This document shows positions 1 through 7,839 of a stretch of DNA of 32,335 nucleotides, one piece after another. Within the stretch, counting starts at the first letter, position 1, and the number at the start of each line of letters is the position of its first letter. The stretch is from Alphaproteobacteria bacterium (lineage in GTDB: Bacteria; Pseudomonadota; Alphaproteobacteria; UBA9219), in the NCBI GenBank assembly GCA_031291435.1, contig JARLJC010000094.1, positions 1 to 32,335 of the forward strand, given 5' to 3'. The position numbers were made by a program, and so were the translations under genes. The notes under the pieces are model-generated. The model was given only the letters and a program-made list of their open reading frames with translations. It was not told the DNA's origin and ran no database searches.

Positions 1-1
1 G

Positions 2-322
2 GCCGGTTCGTCTCTGACGGGCGGGGCTGGAGGTGGGACCTCCTCGTATTATGGTATGGGCGGGAATCACGGAATTGGCGGAACCTCGCCTGGTCCCTAT
101 GCTGGTGGCGGCGGCGGATATGGTTCAGGTGGTGGCGGCGTGGTTTATGGATCCTCAACAGGCAATGGGGGCAGTTACGGAAATTCTGGGGCTGGCGGTT
201 TTGACCCCGGCGGTATTATTTCCGGCGGTGGCGGCTATAACCCCTCTAACACATCCGGTGGCGGCGGTGCCGGTGGCGTGGCGATCCTGACCTATTCGAC
301 ATCCGGCTCATGTTCACTATAG
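2..322 (+). CDS. C-terminal end of a glycine-rich secreted-type protein (5' partial)
   Basis: The frame is open from the window edge to the TAG at 320-322, so only about 106 C-terminal residues are seen. They are dominated by Gly with Ser, Tyr and Asn (GGGG runs) and end in a short non-glycine strand (VAILTYSTSGSCSL). The same layout, a Gly-rich field closed by a beta-strand, ends the protein at 3293-4900, which suggests the same family of glycine-rich, tail-fibre-like surface proteins. The next gene follows after 10 bp. The N-terminus lies outside the window, so export cannot be judged directly. The partial reading frame is well supported; its function is inferred only from the paralogue-like neighbour. 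Confidence 0.7.
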   Translation, partial: AGSSLTGGAGGGTSSYYGMGGNHGIGGTSPGPYAGGGGGYGSGGGGVVYGSSTGNGGSYGNSGAGGFDPGGIISGGGGYNPSNTSGGGGAGGVAILTYSTSGSCSL

Positions 323-332
323 AGTGAGACTA

Positions 333-3296
333 ATGAACAGACGCAGATCAATGTTTCTTGGAGTGATGCGCGCGACAGCTTTCACGGCTGTGCTGGCGGT
401 GTCGCCGTCTGCTTTTGCTACTTGCTCATCGCCTTCAGGTAACGCCGGCGATATTGGCTATAGCTCGACCTCCAACACAATGGCTTATTGCAACGGTACT
501 GGCTGGATAGCCATGGCCGCTCCGCCCTCTCTCTCCACCGGCACCCTCACTAGTGGCGATTTCTGCACGGCTACGAGCGGCAGCGCTATTCAATGCACTA
601 CTGCTGCCATCAACCTCGCTACTCAGGTCACAGGAACCCTTCCAATCGGAAACGGCGGCACGGGGCAGACCAGCCTGACAACCAACGGCATCATCTATGG
701 GCAGGGTACAAGTGCGAGTTTAACGACGGCAGCTGGTTCGCAATATAATGTGCTGGTGGCTGGAGTTGCAGGCGTACCTGCTTTCGGCCAGGTGAATCTC
801 GCCCAATCTGCCGCTGTCTCAGGCATCCTCGCTTCAGCTAATGGCGGCACGGGCGTCAACAATTCTTATAATATCACGCTGGGCGGTGCCGTTAATACGG
901 CGGGGGCTTTAACAACCTCTGGCGCCTATTCACTTACCCTGACAACGACGGGTGCCACGAACGTTACGCTGCCGACGTCGGGTACATTGCTGAGTTCGAC
1001 GGTTACGACTTTATCTAGTCTAACGAGTATAGGTACAGTCACATCGGGCACATGGACCGCCAATATGATCACGGTGCCCTATGGCGGCACCGGTGCCGGG
1101 TCGTTCACACAATATGGCGTACTGCTCGGCAACGGCACCGGCGCACTCGGTGTTACGCCGGTCGGTACCGCAGGTACCGTGCTCGCAGGACAGGGGAGTG
1201 CCAATCCAATTTTCACGCCCACGCCGAGCCTGACCAATCTGACCTTGTCGGGTGCCGAGATGCTGTCCTTCGGCACCGCGATCAGCACCACCGGCATCAG
1301 CACGGCCTTGCCGCTGACCGCCTCGGCCTATCGTTATGCCGGCGCAGGCACGGCGACCTTTGAAAGTATCGCGGCGGGCACGACGGGGCAGGTGCTTTAT
1401 CTGCATAACGCGTCAACTTCCGCTCTGACCATCGCCGATCAGAGCGACTCGACCGACGCCACCGTCGCTAACCGCATCATCACCGGCACGGGCGGCGATA
1501 TCGTTCTGCCCGGCAACAGCTCGACTACGTTGCAGTATGACGGCACCACCTCGCGCTGGCGCGTGACCGGCAGCAGCGGCGTCGCCGTCGCGGGCGGCAG
1601 CGACAAACAGGTCCTCTATAACAACAGCGGTGCGATGGTCGGCACCGCCAATTTCGCCTATGATTATACCAATACGCGCCTCGGCGTCGGCACCAGCACG
1701 CCGGGTTACGCACTCGATGCCTATACCGGCACGGTAGCAGGGCAGGTCATGCATGTAGGGCCGCAGGCGGTCAGCGTGACCGGTGCCGCCTATGGCGGCG
1801 TCGTCAACAATAACGGCACCACCGGCCAGCTGGCTTATTATTCCGGGGCCAGCGCGATTTCGGGGGCGGCGACGGCTTATTGGGATGCAACCAATACGCG
1901 TCTCAGCATCGGTACGGCCGTGCCGGCAACCTCGCTTGATGTCTATGATTCTACAATGTCTTCGATCCGCCTTACCGAAGCGAATGCCGGGCTGGGCGGC
2001 GCCGCCGTTTTCTTGGGCAGAAAATCGGAAGGCACCCTCACTTCGCCGACGCAGGTCCTCGCCAATGAAGCCTTAACCGGGCTGTATGGCGAGGGCTATA
2101 CGTCGGGCAGCGCCTTTTCCGCCGCCACCGTGGATGTCAGGCTGTGGGCCGCGGAAAATTATACCTCGACCGCCAACGGGTCTTATATAACTTTTGACAC
2201 CACGCCCATAGGGACGACGGCCAAGGCGGAGGTGATGCGTATCGACAGCACGGGCTATGTCGGCATCGGGACGACGAACCCATATTACAAACTTCATGTC
2301 GATGGCGGACAAATCGAGCTCACCACTACGGACTATAATAGTACGACGACCGGATCGAATATCTACTTCAATTTAGGGGCGACGACGGGAGATACTTACG
2401 GCATTCTTGGCGTGGCAAAGACCGGAGGTACTGCCGTCTCCAATCTTGCCATCATGCCCTATGGCGGCTATGTCGGGATTGGATCAACGTCCCCGGTAGT
2501 CCCGTTGGATGTAAATGGAGCCATAGCGATACCAAATAACACTTATTATCGTGGAAGAAATACCGGAGGAACTCTCATATCTCTATTGGGCGTTGGTAAC
2601 GATAATAACACTTACGTCTTCGGCCAAGCTAGCAGTGATGTGATTATGGGGCCTGGGGGATCTGAAACCGCAAGGTTTAAATCTAACGGCAATGTCGGCA
2701 TCGGCACGACGGCCCAGATTTTAAACGGCAAATTGTCGATCTATGGGGCAACCGCGGTAAGCTCCGGTATGCTCACCATGCTCAATTCCGGTGCCGCGAC
2801 CAAATCCTGGTCGACGGGCCCCGACAGCAACGGCAATTATATTATCTATGATGGCGCCAGCGCCGGCATGTATATGACCTATGGCGCCACGGCATGGACC
2901 GCGAGTTCCGACCGCCGCATCAAAACCAACATTCAGCCTTTGACGCATGAAGAGGGCCTCGGCGCGATCGAGCAACTGAACCCCGTCACCTTCAACTGGC
3001 GCGATCCCAAAGCTTCGAAAACCACGCAGGTCGGCGTCCTCGCGCAGGATGTGCAGAAAGTCCTGCCCGAAATCGTCGATAGAGGCGGCCCGACTTCCTA
3101 TACGCCCGACGGCACGCTCGGCGTGCAATATACCGGCCTCATCGCGCCCCTCATCAAGGCCGTGCAGGAACTCAAAGCCCTGTTCGACGGCGACCATACC
3201 GATATTACCAAACTCAAGGCCGAGAACGACACGCAGGCCAAGGCTATCGAGGAATTGAAGCGCGACTTCGAATCCTATAAAAAGGCGCATCCATGA
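333..3296 (+). CDS. Secreted tail-fibre-like protein with C-terminal S74 chaperone/autoprotease domain
   Basis: From ATG 333 this is a 987-aa protein with a signal peptide (RRR, hydrophobic core, cleavage after A-F-A near residue 29). A GTG at 324 is the alternative start. A short Cys-containing domain (CSSPSGNAGDI...YCNGTGW) and NGGTG collar motifs follow. The middle carries at least five degenerate repeats of the type VGIGT-x-P...LDV, as in phage tail fibres. At residues 858-864 S-S-D-R-R-I-K begins an S74 (endosialidase-type) intramolecular chaperone, with Ser859 and Lys864 spaced as in the self-cleavage dyad. A predicted coiled coil ends the protein. In known S74 proteins the domain drives trimerisation and then cuts itself off. 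The signal peptide and chromosomal neighbours suggest a cell-surface trimeric fibre rather than a virion part. The stop overlaps the next ATG (ATGA). Confidence 0.85.
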   Translation: MNRRRSMFLGVMRATAFTAVLAVSPSAFATCSSPSGNAGDIGYSSTSNTMAYCNGTGWIAMAAPPSLSTGTLTSGDFCTATSGSAIQCTTAAINLATQVTGTLPIGNGGTGQTSLTTNGIIYGQGTSASLTTAAGSQYNVLVAGVAGVPAFGQVNLAQSAAVSGILASANGGTGVNNSYNITLGGAVNTAGALTTSGAYSLTLTTTGATNVTLPTSGTLLSSTVTTLSSLTSIGTVTSGTWTANMITVPYGGTGAGSFTQYGVLLGNGTGALGVTPVGTAGTVLAGQGSANPIFTPTPSLTNLTLSGAEMLSFGTAISTTGISTALPLTASAYRYAGAGTATFESIAAGTTGQVLYLHNASTSALTIADQSDSTDATVANRIITGTGGDIVLPGNSSTTLQYDGTTSRWRVTGSSGVAVAGGSDKQVLYNNSGAMVGTANFAYDYTNTRLGVGTSTPGYALDAYTGTVAGQVMHVGPQAVSVTGAAYGGVVNNNGTTGQLAYYSGASAISGAATAYWDATNTRLSIGTAVPATSLDVYDSTMSSIRLTEANAGLGGAAVFLGRKSEGTLTSPTQVLANEALTGLYGEGYTSGSAFSAATVDVRLWAAENYTSTANGSYITFDTTPIGTTAKAEVMRIDSTGYVGIGTTNPYYKLHVDGGQIELTTTDYNSTTTGSNIYFNLGATTGDTYGILGVAKTGGTAVSNLAIMPYGGYVGIGSTSPVVPLDVNGAIAIPNNTYYRGRNTGGTLISLLGVGNDNNTYVFGQASSDVIMGPGGSETARFKSNGNVGIGTTAQILNGKLSIYGATAVSSGMLTMLNSGAATKSWSTGPDSNGNYIIYDGASAGMYMTYGATAWTASSDRRIKTNIQPLTHEEGLGAIEQLNPVTFNWRDPKASKTTQVGVLAQDVQKVLPEIVDRGGPTSYTPDGTLGVQYTGLIAPLIKAVQELKALFDGDHTDITKLKAENDTQAKAIEELKRDFESYKKAHP

Positions 3297-4900
3297 GAGA
3301 GAAGCGCAAAATGAAAAATGCCCGTCATTCCGGAAAATTTGCTTTTCCACGCCCTTTCTCGCGGGGAAATGCGAATTTGTCCGGAATCCAGTTGGCCGCG
3401 CCGCAAGAAATAATTGCCGACAGTTTTGCGGGCAGCGCCAACTGGATTCCGGACAAATTTTCTTTCGCCTTACCCGCTGCGCGGGCAAGAACGAAAAGAA
3501 AATTTTCCGGAATGACGGCGCGGGCAATCCCTGTGCCAGCGCGGGCAGTTCTTGTGACGGCGCGGATAGCGCTCGTGCTGGCGCTGTTGATAGCCCCGCA
3601 TGTTGCGCTCGCGACCTGCGCCAGCCCTTCCGGGGCGGCGGGCGACATCATCTACAGTTCGACCAACACCCAGATGTATTATTGCAATAATACCAGCTGG
3701 GTCAGCATGGGCGGTCCTACGGTCGCCTTCGGCACCCTGACGACCGGCGATTTCTGCACCGCGACCAGCGGCACGCAGATCGCCTGCACCACAGCCGCCG
3801 TCAACGCCGCCACGCAAGTCACCGGCACCTTACCCGTCGCCAACGGCGGCACCGGGACGGCCACTGCCCTGACGCAGGGCAGCGTCGTCTTTGCCGGAGC
3901 ATCGGGCGTCTATACGCAGGACAACAGTAACTTTTTCTGGGATGTCACCAATCACAGGTTAGGGGTCGGGACGGCGTCGCCATCCACAGCCCTCACCGTC
4001 AACGGCACGGTGACGGCGACGACGTTCAGCGGCTCCGGCGCATCGCTCACCAGCCTTCCTGCGGGCAATCTGACGGGGAGTTTGCCAGCCATCTCGGGCG
4101 CCAGCCTGACCAGCCTCAACGCCAGCAACCTGTCGAGCGGTACCGTCCCCACCGCCCGCCTCGGCAGCGGCACCGCCGACAGCACGACCTACCTGCGCGG
4201 CGACAGCACATGGGCGGCGGTGAGTGCCGGTGGTGCCAACGTGCAGACTTTCACCAGCAGCGGAACGTGGACCAAACCCGCTACAGGAAATGTAGCTTTC
4301 ATCGAATGCTGGGGGGCAGGCGGTTCAGGTGCGGGCGGAAATGGTGCTAACCCCTCCGGTTCTGGCGGCGGCGGCGGCAGATATTCGTTCCGTCTCGTCG
4401 CCTTGTCGTCGCTTGGTTCAACCGAGACTGTTACTCTTGGGACGGGCGGAGCAGCAGTCTCCGGTGCCACGGCCGGCAATCCCGGGGGCAATACAACGTT
4501 TGGTGCCTGGTTAACGGCTTACGGCGGCGGCGGCGGCGTTGTTTCTGCTAGTGTCGCAGGCACTGGCGGTACGGCCTTGGCGCAAGGCGGTAATACTGGC
4601 CTTAGCGCAGACGGCTTTAACGGCAGTGGTGGCGGCAGTGGTGGATCCAGCTCTGGTGCCACAAATGGCACGGCGGGATTTAACTCTTTATTAGGCGGTG
4701 CCGGCGGGGGCGGCGGCGCGCCAACAGGCCATACGGGCGGTTCTGGAGGAACATCGCAAGGCGGCGGCGCTGGTGGCACTGGCGGTGTCCAGGCTGCTTC
4801 CGGCGGTCCAGGGACTCAACCGGGCGGCGGTGGCGGTGGCACCGGTACCGGCACATCTGGCGCGGGCGGGGCGGGGCAAGTACGCGTAACGGTTTTCTGA
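3293..4900 (+). CDS. Secreted glycine-rich tail-fibre-like protein, 5' end carrying a palindromic element
   Basis: The frame is 535 aa from ATG 3293, which overlaps the previous stop and has AAAGG upstream. The first 74 residues are encoded by the palindromic element at 3322-3518. A convincing signal peptide (VLVTARIALVLALLIAPHVALA) begins only after it. ATG 3512, lying in the element's right arm, would give a normal 462-aa secreted form, so that start is biologically attractive although no good ribosome site precedes it. After the signal, the Cys-containing domain, the TLTTGDFCTATSG stretch and the NGGTG collar closely match the upstream protein, so the two are tandem paralogues. The C-terminal half begins with a FTSSGTWTKP-type entry and continues as Gly-rich sequence to VRVTVF, resembling the Gly_rich_2 domain of phage fibres. 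There is no S74 domain. Probably a surface protein; its partner is unknown. Confidence 0.75.
   Translation: MREKRKMKNARHSGKFAFPRPFSRGNANLSGIQLAAPQEIIADSFAGSANWIPDKFSFALPAARARTKRKFSGMTARAIPVPARAVLVTARIALVLALLIAPHVALATCASPSGAAGDIIYSSTNTQMYYCNNTSWVSMGGPTVAFGTLTTGDFCTATSGTQIACTTAAVNAATQVTGTLPVANGGTGTATALTQGSVVFAGASGVYTQDNSNFFWDVTNHRLGVGTASPSTALTVNGTVTATTFSGSGASLTSLPAGNLTGSLPAISGASLTSLNASNLSSGTVPTARLGSGTADSTTYLRGDSTWAAVSAGGANVQTFTSSGTWTKPATGNVAFIECWGAGGSGAGGNGANPSGSGGGGGRYSFRLVALSSLGSTETVTLGTGGAAVSGATAGNPGGNTTFGAWLTAYGGGGGVVSASVAGTGGTALAQGGNTGLSADGFNGSGGGSGGSSSGATNGTAGFNSLLGGAGGGGGAPTGHTGGSGGTSQGGGAGGTGGVQAASGGPGTQPGGGGGGTGTGTSGAGGAGQVRVTVF
3322..3518. repeat. Double palindromic repeat element (two inverted half-elements)
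   Basis: The outer arms are a perfect 19-bp inverted repeat at 3322-3340 and 3500-3518 (CCGTCATTCCGGAAAATTT and its complement). The inner arms are a perfect 23-bp inverted repeat at 3374-3396 and 3437-3459. Each half (3322-3396, 3437-3518) is itself a loose hairpin running from GTCATTCC to GGAATCCAG, so this looks like two copies of one short palindromic element facing each other. Its frame is open through to the secreted-protein gene, reminiscent of Rickettsia palindromic elements that become part of coding sequence. Confidence 0.85.
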
Positions 4901-4926
4901 GCGTCTGAGATTACGGTGACAAGATT

Positions 4927-4980
4927 AGCGTCTGGGGACAAGCGTCTGGCGTCTGGGGACACAATAACCATTGTGTCCCC
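4927..4980. repeat. Left REP-like hairpin with preceding direct repeats
   Basis: A 26-bp palindrome at 4955-4980 has 11-bp arms (GGGGACACAAT/ATTGTGTCCCC) and a 4-nt loop. It follows two direct copies of GCGTCTGGGGACA (around 4928-4940 and 4949-4961). It matches the hairpin at the 3' end of the transposase gene, marking the left boundary of a RAYT/REP unit. Confidence 0.85.
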
Positions 4981-5005
4981 AATGCAGAGTCGATAAATCT
5001 AACAT

Positions 5006-5593
5006 ATGCCAAGACAAGCACGCATCGTTCTTCCCGATGTCTCCCATCATGTGATCCAACGCGGCAATCGGCGTCAGGATGTCTTCTTTGGTGAAGAAGA
5101 TTATAAAGCCTATCTTTCTCTTCTAAAGGAGGCGTGCGAAAAAGCGCGCATCCGTGTGCAGGCTTATTGCCTCATGACCAATCACGTCCATCTGGTTCTC
5201 GTTCCGTCGGAAGAGTCCGGGTTACGGCCAATCGGCGAGGCGCATCGCCGCTATACCCGTTACATGAACATGAAAAAAGGCTGGCGTGGTTACTTGTGGC
5301 AAGGGCGTTTTGGTTCTTACCCTATGGATGAGGCCTATCTTTACGAAGCAGTACGCTATGTAGAGCTCAATCCGGTGAGGGCAGGACTATGCCAACATCC
5401 CGGCGACTACCGTTGGAGCAGCGCAAGGCAACGCGTTGGTAAAATAACGGGCGATTTCAAAGTTGCGCCGAGCTTGCCGGTGGATGATTGGGAATCATAT
5501 TGGCAAGACGGACTTCTTAAATACGAAGTGATTAAACAATTTGACGACAACGAACTTTCCTTCAAACCGCTAGGCACATTGGGGACACAATAG
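5006..5593 (+). CDS. REP-associated tyrosine transposase (Y1_Tnp family)
   Basis: This 195-aa protein belongs to the IS200/IS605-like Y1 transposase superfamily, RAYT branch, which nicks single-stranded REP hairpins through a phosphotyrosine intermediate. The HUH metal-binding motif is visible as H60-V-H62 (MTNHVHLVL). The probable catalytic Tyr is Y118 in the conserved YVELNPVRAGL segment. The N-terminus (MPRQARIVLPDVSHHVIQRGN) is the family's usual opening, which supports the ATG at 5006. The length fits an intact enzyme. The stop codon lies inside the right-hand hairpin, so the last residues (GTQ) are encoded by the REP sequence itself. No clear ribosome site precedes the gene, consistent with low expression. 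Confidence 0.92.
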   Translation: MPRQARIVLPDVSHHVIQRGNRRQDVFFGEEDYKAYLSLLKEACEKARIRVQAYCLMTNHVHLVLVPSEESGLRPIGEAHRRYTRYMNMKKGWRGYLWQGRFGSYPMDEAYLYEAVRYVELNPVRAGLCQHPGDYRWSSARQRVGKITGDFKVAPSLPVDDWESYWQDGLLKYEVIKQFDDNELSFKPLGTLGTQ

Positions 5594-5606
5594 TTATTGT
5601 GTCCCC
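5581..5606. repeat. Right REP-like hairpin overlapping the transposase stop codon
   Basis: A 26-bp palindrome with 12-bp arms (GGGGACACAATA/TATTGTGTCCCC) and a 2-nt loop. It contains the transposase stop (TAG at 5591-5593) and ends 13 bp before the next gene's ATG, so it also lies in that gene's leader. Confidence 0.88.
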
Positions 5607-5619
5607 AATGTGGAGTGCC

Positions 5620-6315
5620 ATGTCCGTTTTCTATTCCCTCTTCGCCTTTCTCCTCGCGCTGCCCTTCCTTTGGCCGCGCCTCGACCTGCTTGCCTCCGGA
5701 TTTTTCTACCGCGCGGGGCAGGGGTTTTTCCTCGCCGATAATCCCGTGCTTGTCGCGTTGCATGAGCTTGCTTATGTTGGACCGCGCCTGTTGGCCGTCG
5801 CGTTTCTTCTCTGCGCCGTAGCGGCTTTGCTGCGGCGGAAGAACATCGTTACGCTTGATGCCAAGGCGTGGCTGTTCCTTCTGTTGGCGCTCATCATCGG
5901 GCCCGGTCTTGTCGCCAACGTCGCGCTCAAAGATCATTGGGGCCGCGCAAGGCCGCATGAGATTGTCGAATTCGGCGGCACGCAGACATTCACGCCTGCG
6001 CTCGAACCGCATTTCGAACGCGCGAAATCCAACGGTTCCTTTCCCTGCGGCGACGGGTCGTTCGGATTTTTCCTGCCCGCCTTCGGCTTCGTGGTTTCGC
6101 CGCGCCGGGCGCGCCGCGCTTTCTGGGTGGGGATGGGCAGCGGCTTTGTCCTCAGCCTCGTGCGCGTCATGCAAGGCGGCCATTTTTTCAGCGACTGTGT
6201 TTATGCCGCGTTCTTTATGTTGCTGACGACTACGGCGCTTTATGCGGCGATGTATGGCAGGCGCGAGGCCGCGCAACGCTGGCGCGCTTTTTTCAGACGT
6301 TCAGCAGCCGATTGA
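5620..6315 (+). CDS. PAP2-family membrane phosphatase
   Basis: A 231-aa multi-pass membrane protein. ATG 5620 is preferred because GGAG lies just upstream; earlier in-frame starts at 5599 and 5608 fall in or next to the REP hairpin. PAP2 motif 1 is K104-x6-R111-P112 (KDHWGRARP) and motif 3 is R182-x5-H188-x3-D192 (RVMQGGHFFSD). Motif 2 is non-standard: SFPCGDGS replaces PSGH, with an acidic residue where the motif-2 His normally sits. As I recall, lipid A phosphatases of the LpxE/LpxF type often have SGE here, so a lipid A or other envelope-lipid phosphate substrate is plausible. The active site would face the periplasm. The 3' end overlaps the convergent amidase gene by 23 bp. Confidence 0.85.
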   Translation: MSVFYSLFAFLLALPFLWPRLDLLASGFFYRAGQGFFLADNPVLVALHELAYVGPRLLAVAFLLCAVAALLRRKNIVTLDAKAWLFLLLALIIGPGLVANVALKDHWGRARPHEIVEFGGTQTFTPALEPHFERAKSNGSFPCGDGSFGFFLPAFGFVVSPRRARRAFWVGMGSGFVLSLVRVMQGGHFFSDCVYAAFFMLLTTTALYAAMYGRREAAQRWRAFFRRSAAD

Positions 6316-6973
6316 CGGCGCGCATCCGCGCAATGGTTTCCGTATCGACGCCCTTGCCCAGCCTTTCGGGATAAAAACGCCGCTGGAACGCCAGCAACGC
6401 TTTGTCGGTGCGCGTGATGTCATAACCGATAGCCTCGAGCAAAGCCTCGGCTCCGCCCGCCGCCGCGTAATCCGGCGGCGCAGGCTCGGGCCATACGCCA
6501 AACCCTTCCGCCGCCAGCTCCCGCCACGGGAACAATTCGCCGGGGTCTTCCTTGCGCGCGGGCGCGATATCGCTGTGCCCCAGAAGGCAGCGCGCCGCGT
6601 CCATGCCGTGCCGCGCGATCACGCCGCGCAGCAAACCCTTGAGCGCCGCGATCTGTGCCGCGGGAAATGCGCGATAGCCGAATTCATGCCCCGGATTGAT
6701 CAGCTCGATGCCGATCGAGGCGCTGTTGATATCGGTGAGTCCGCGCCAGAAACTTTTGCCCGCATGCCAGGCGCGGCGTTCTTCATCGACCATCTGGGTG
6801 ATTACGCCGTCTTCGCCGACGACGTAATGCGCGCTTACTTTCCCCATCGGGTCGCACAAACGCGCCAGGGCTTCCTCGCCGCTTTTCATGCCGGTGTAAT
6901 GCAGCACGATATAAGCGAGCGCGATTTTCTCGGCACGTTCGTCGTAATTGGGGGAAGATCGCCGCTGCATCAT
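6293..6973 (-). CDS. N-acetylmuramoyl-L-alanine amidase, AmpD/AmiD-like (amidase_2)
   Basis: A 226-aa zinc amidase that cleaves the bond between N-acetylmuramic acid and L-Ala of (anhydro)muropeptides in wall recycling. The zinc ligands are visible: the His of YIVLHYTGM near residue 25, and the His and Asp of GHSDIAPARKEDPG near 138-149. Further family features are SAHYVV, WHAG and the SIGIELINPG strand. The C-terminal 50-60 residues (LEAIGYD...FQRRFYPERLG) look like a small peptidoglycan-binding helical module, as in AmiD. No signal peptide or lipobox is present at the N-terminus, so a cytoplasmic, AmpD-like recycling role is favoured. Its ATG overlaps the stop of the upstream DjlA-like gene by 4 bp, indicating translational coupling. 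Confidence 0.9.
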   Translation of the reverse strand: MMQRRSSPNYDERAEKIALAYIVLHYTGMKSGEEALARLCDPMGKVSAHYVVGEDGVITQMVDEERRAWHAGKSFWRGLTDINSASIGIELINPGHEFGYRAFPAAQIAALKGLLRGVIARHGMDAARCLLGHSDIAPARKEDPGELFPWRELAAEGFGVWPEPAPPDYAAAGGAEALLEAIGYDITRTDKALLAFQRRFYPERLGKGVDTETIARMRAVNRLLNV

Positions 6974-7776
6974 TTAATCCCTTTAATTCTGCATACCACA
7001 TCATAGGCGGCATTGATGCGCTTCATCTTCTCGGTGGCGGTGGCCACGAATTCGGGCGGCATGCCCTGCGCCATCAGTTTATCGGGGTGGTGTTCGCGGA
7101 TCAATGCGCGATAGGCGGTCTTGATATCGTCATTGGCGGCACTTTCGACGACGCCGAGAATGGCGAAAGCTTCCACGGTGGGGTTGCGCGGTCGCTCGCG
7201 TTCCGGCATGCGCACGCCCGCCCGCGCGGCGATGCGCAGGAAATCTTCGTTGCTGAAACCGAAAATGAAACCGACGCGTTTGAGGAAGGTCAGCTCGGCG
7301 GGGCTGAGGCCGCCGGAATCCGAAGCGCCGATGATGAACAACCCGCTGAGAATTTCTTCCAGCACCGCGCGTTTGCGGCGGAAGACCTGCGCCAGCTGCA
7401 ACGCATAAGGCTCAAATCCATCAGCGGAAAGGCGGGCGCGGTCGAACAGGCGGCCGATGGCGGCTTCCTGGTCGGGGCGGATATTGAACACGCGTTTGAA
7501 GGCTTCAATTTCCGCGCGCGTCACGCGCCCGTCGGATTTGGCCATTTTGGCGCTCAAGACGACGACGCCCATCGTGAAAGTGGCCTGCTCGACATTGGCG
7601 GAAAAATCGCCGTAATTGCTCCACAGACCCGCCGTGTCGCTGGCGCCGGGCAGGGGTGGCCGCGTATCGTGCATATGACCGATCAGCACCCCGGCCACGG
7701 CGCCCCACGGCCCCGCCACCCACAGGCCGAGGAAACCGCCGATCATTTTGCCCCAGGGTTGTTGCGCTGCCGCCAT
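6970..7776 (-). CDS. djlA: DjlA-like co-chaperone (TerB plus J domain)
   Basis: This 268-aa protein has the DjlA layout. A hydrophobic Gly-rich N-terminal segment (residues about 8-35: GKMIGGFLGLWVAGPWGAVAG) probably anchors it in the inner membrane. An acidic/helical TerB-like domain (about 60-175) follows, then a C-terminal J domain (about 200-268) with the HPD signature (REHHPDKL) that stimulates DnaK ATPase. The length matches E. coli DjlA. It is the first gene of a two-gene unit with the amidase and is divergent from irr across only 58 bp, so the two promoters must be close or overlapping. Confidence 0.9.
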   Translation of the reverse strand: MAAAQQPWGKMIGGFLGLWVAGPWGAVAGVLIGHMHDTRPPLPGASDTAGLWSNYGDFSANVEQATFTMGVVVLSAKMAKSDGRVTRAEIEAFKRVFNIRPDQEAAIGRLFDRARLSADGFEPYALQLAQVFRRKRAVLEEILSGLFIIGASDSGGLSPAELTFLKRVGFIFGFSNEDFLRIAARAGVRMPERERPRNPTVEAFAILGVVESAANDDIKTAYRALIREHHPDKLMAQGMPPEFVATATEKMKRINAAYDVVCRIKGIK

Positions 7777-7808
7777 GCTCGCTTGTTCGTCCTGCCGCCT
7801 TGCGGCAT

Positions 7809-7839
7809 AGTATGTTGGTGAAGAGAGTATGTTGATGAA
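7809..7839. repeat. Tandem 14-bp direct repeat at the irr start
   Basis: AGTATGTTGGTGAA (7809-7822) and AGTATGTTGATGAA (7826-7839) differ at one position and are 17 bp apart. The second copy contains the irr start codon. A perfect 6-bp hairpin (TGCCGC/GCGGCA, 7793-7807) lies just upstream. It could be a regulatory site or chance; nothing in the sequence decides this. Confidence 0.45.

Larger units (their letters stand above)
4955..5606 (+). mobile_element. RAYT transposase unit bounded by REP-like hairpins
   Basis: A Y1-type transposase gene is framed by two nearly identical 26-bp palindromes (4955-4980 and 5581-5606) that share GGGGACACAAT arms and a following AATG. This is the usual layout of a REP-associated tyrosine transposase unit. 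No target-site duplication is expected for this class and none was sought beyond the hairpins. Confidence 0.8.

Noticed and set aside
2721-3527. 268-codon minus-strand open frame across the S74 domain and the palindromic element
   Set aside because: Opposite a confident gene; openness through the palindrome only reflects that the element lacks stops in several frames.
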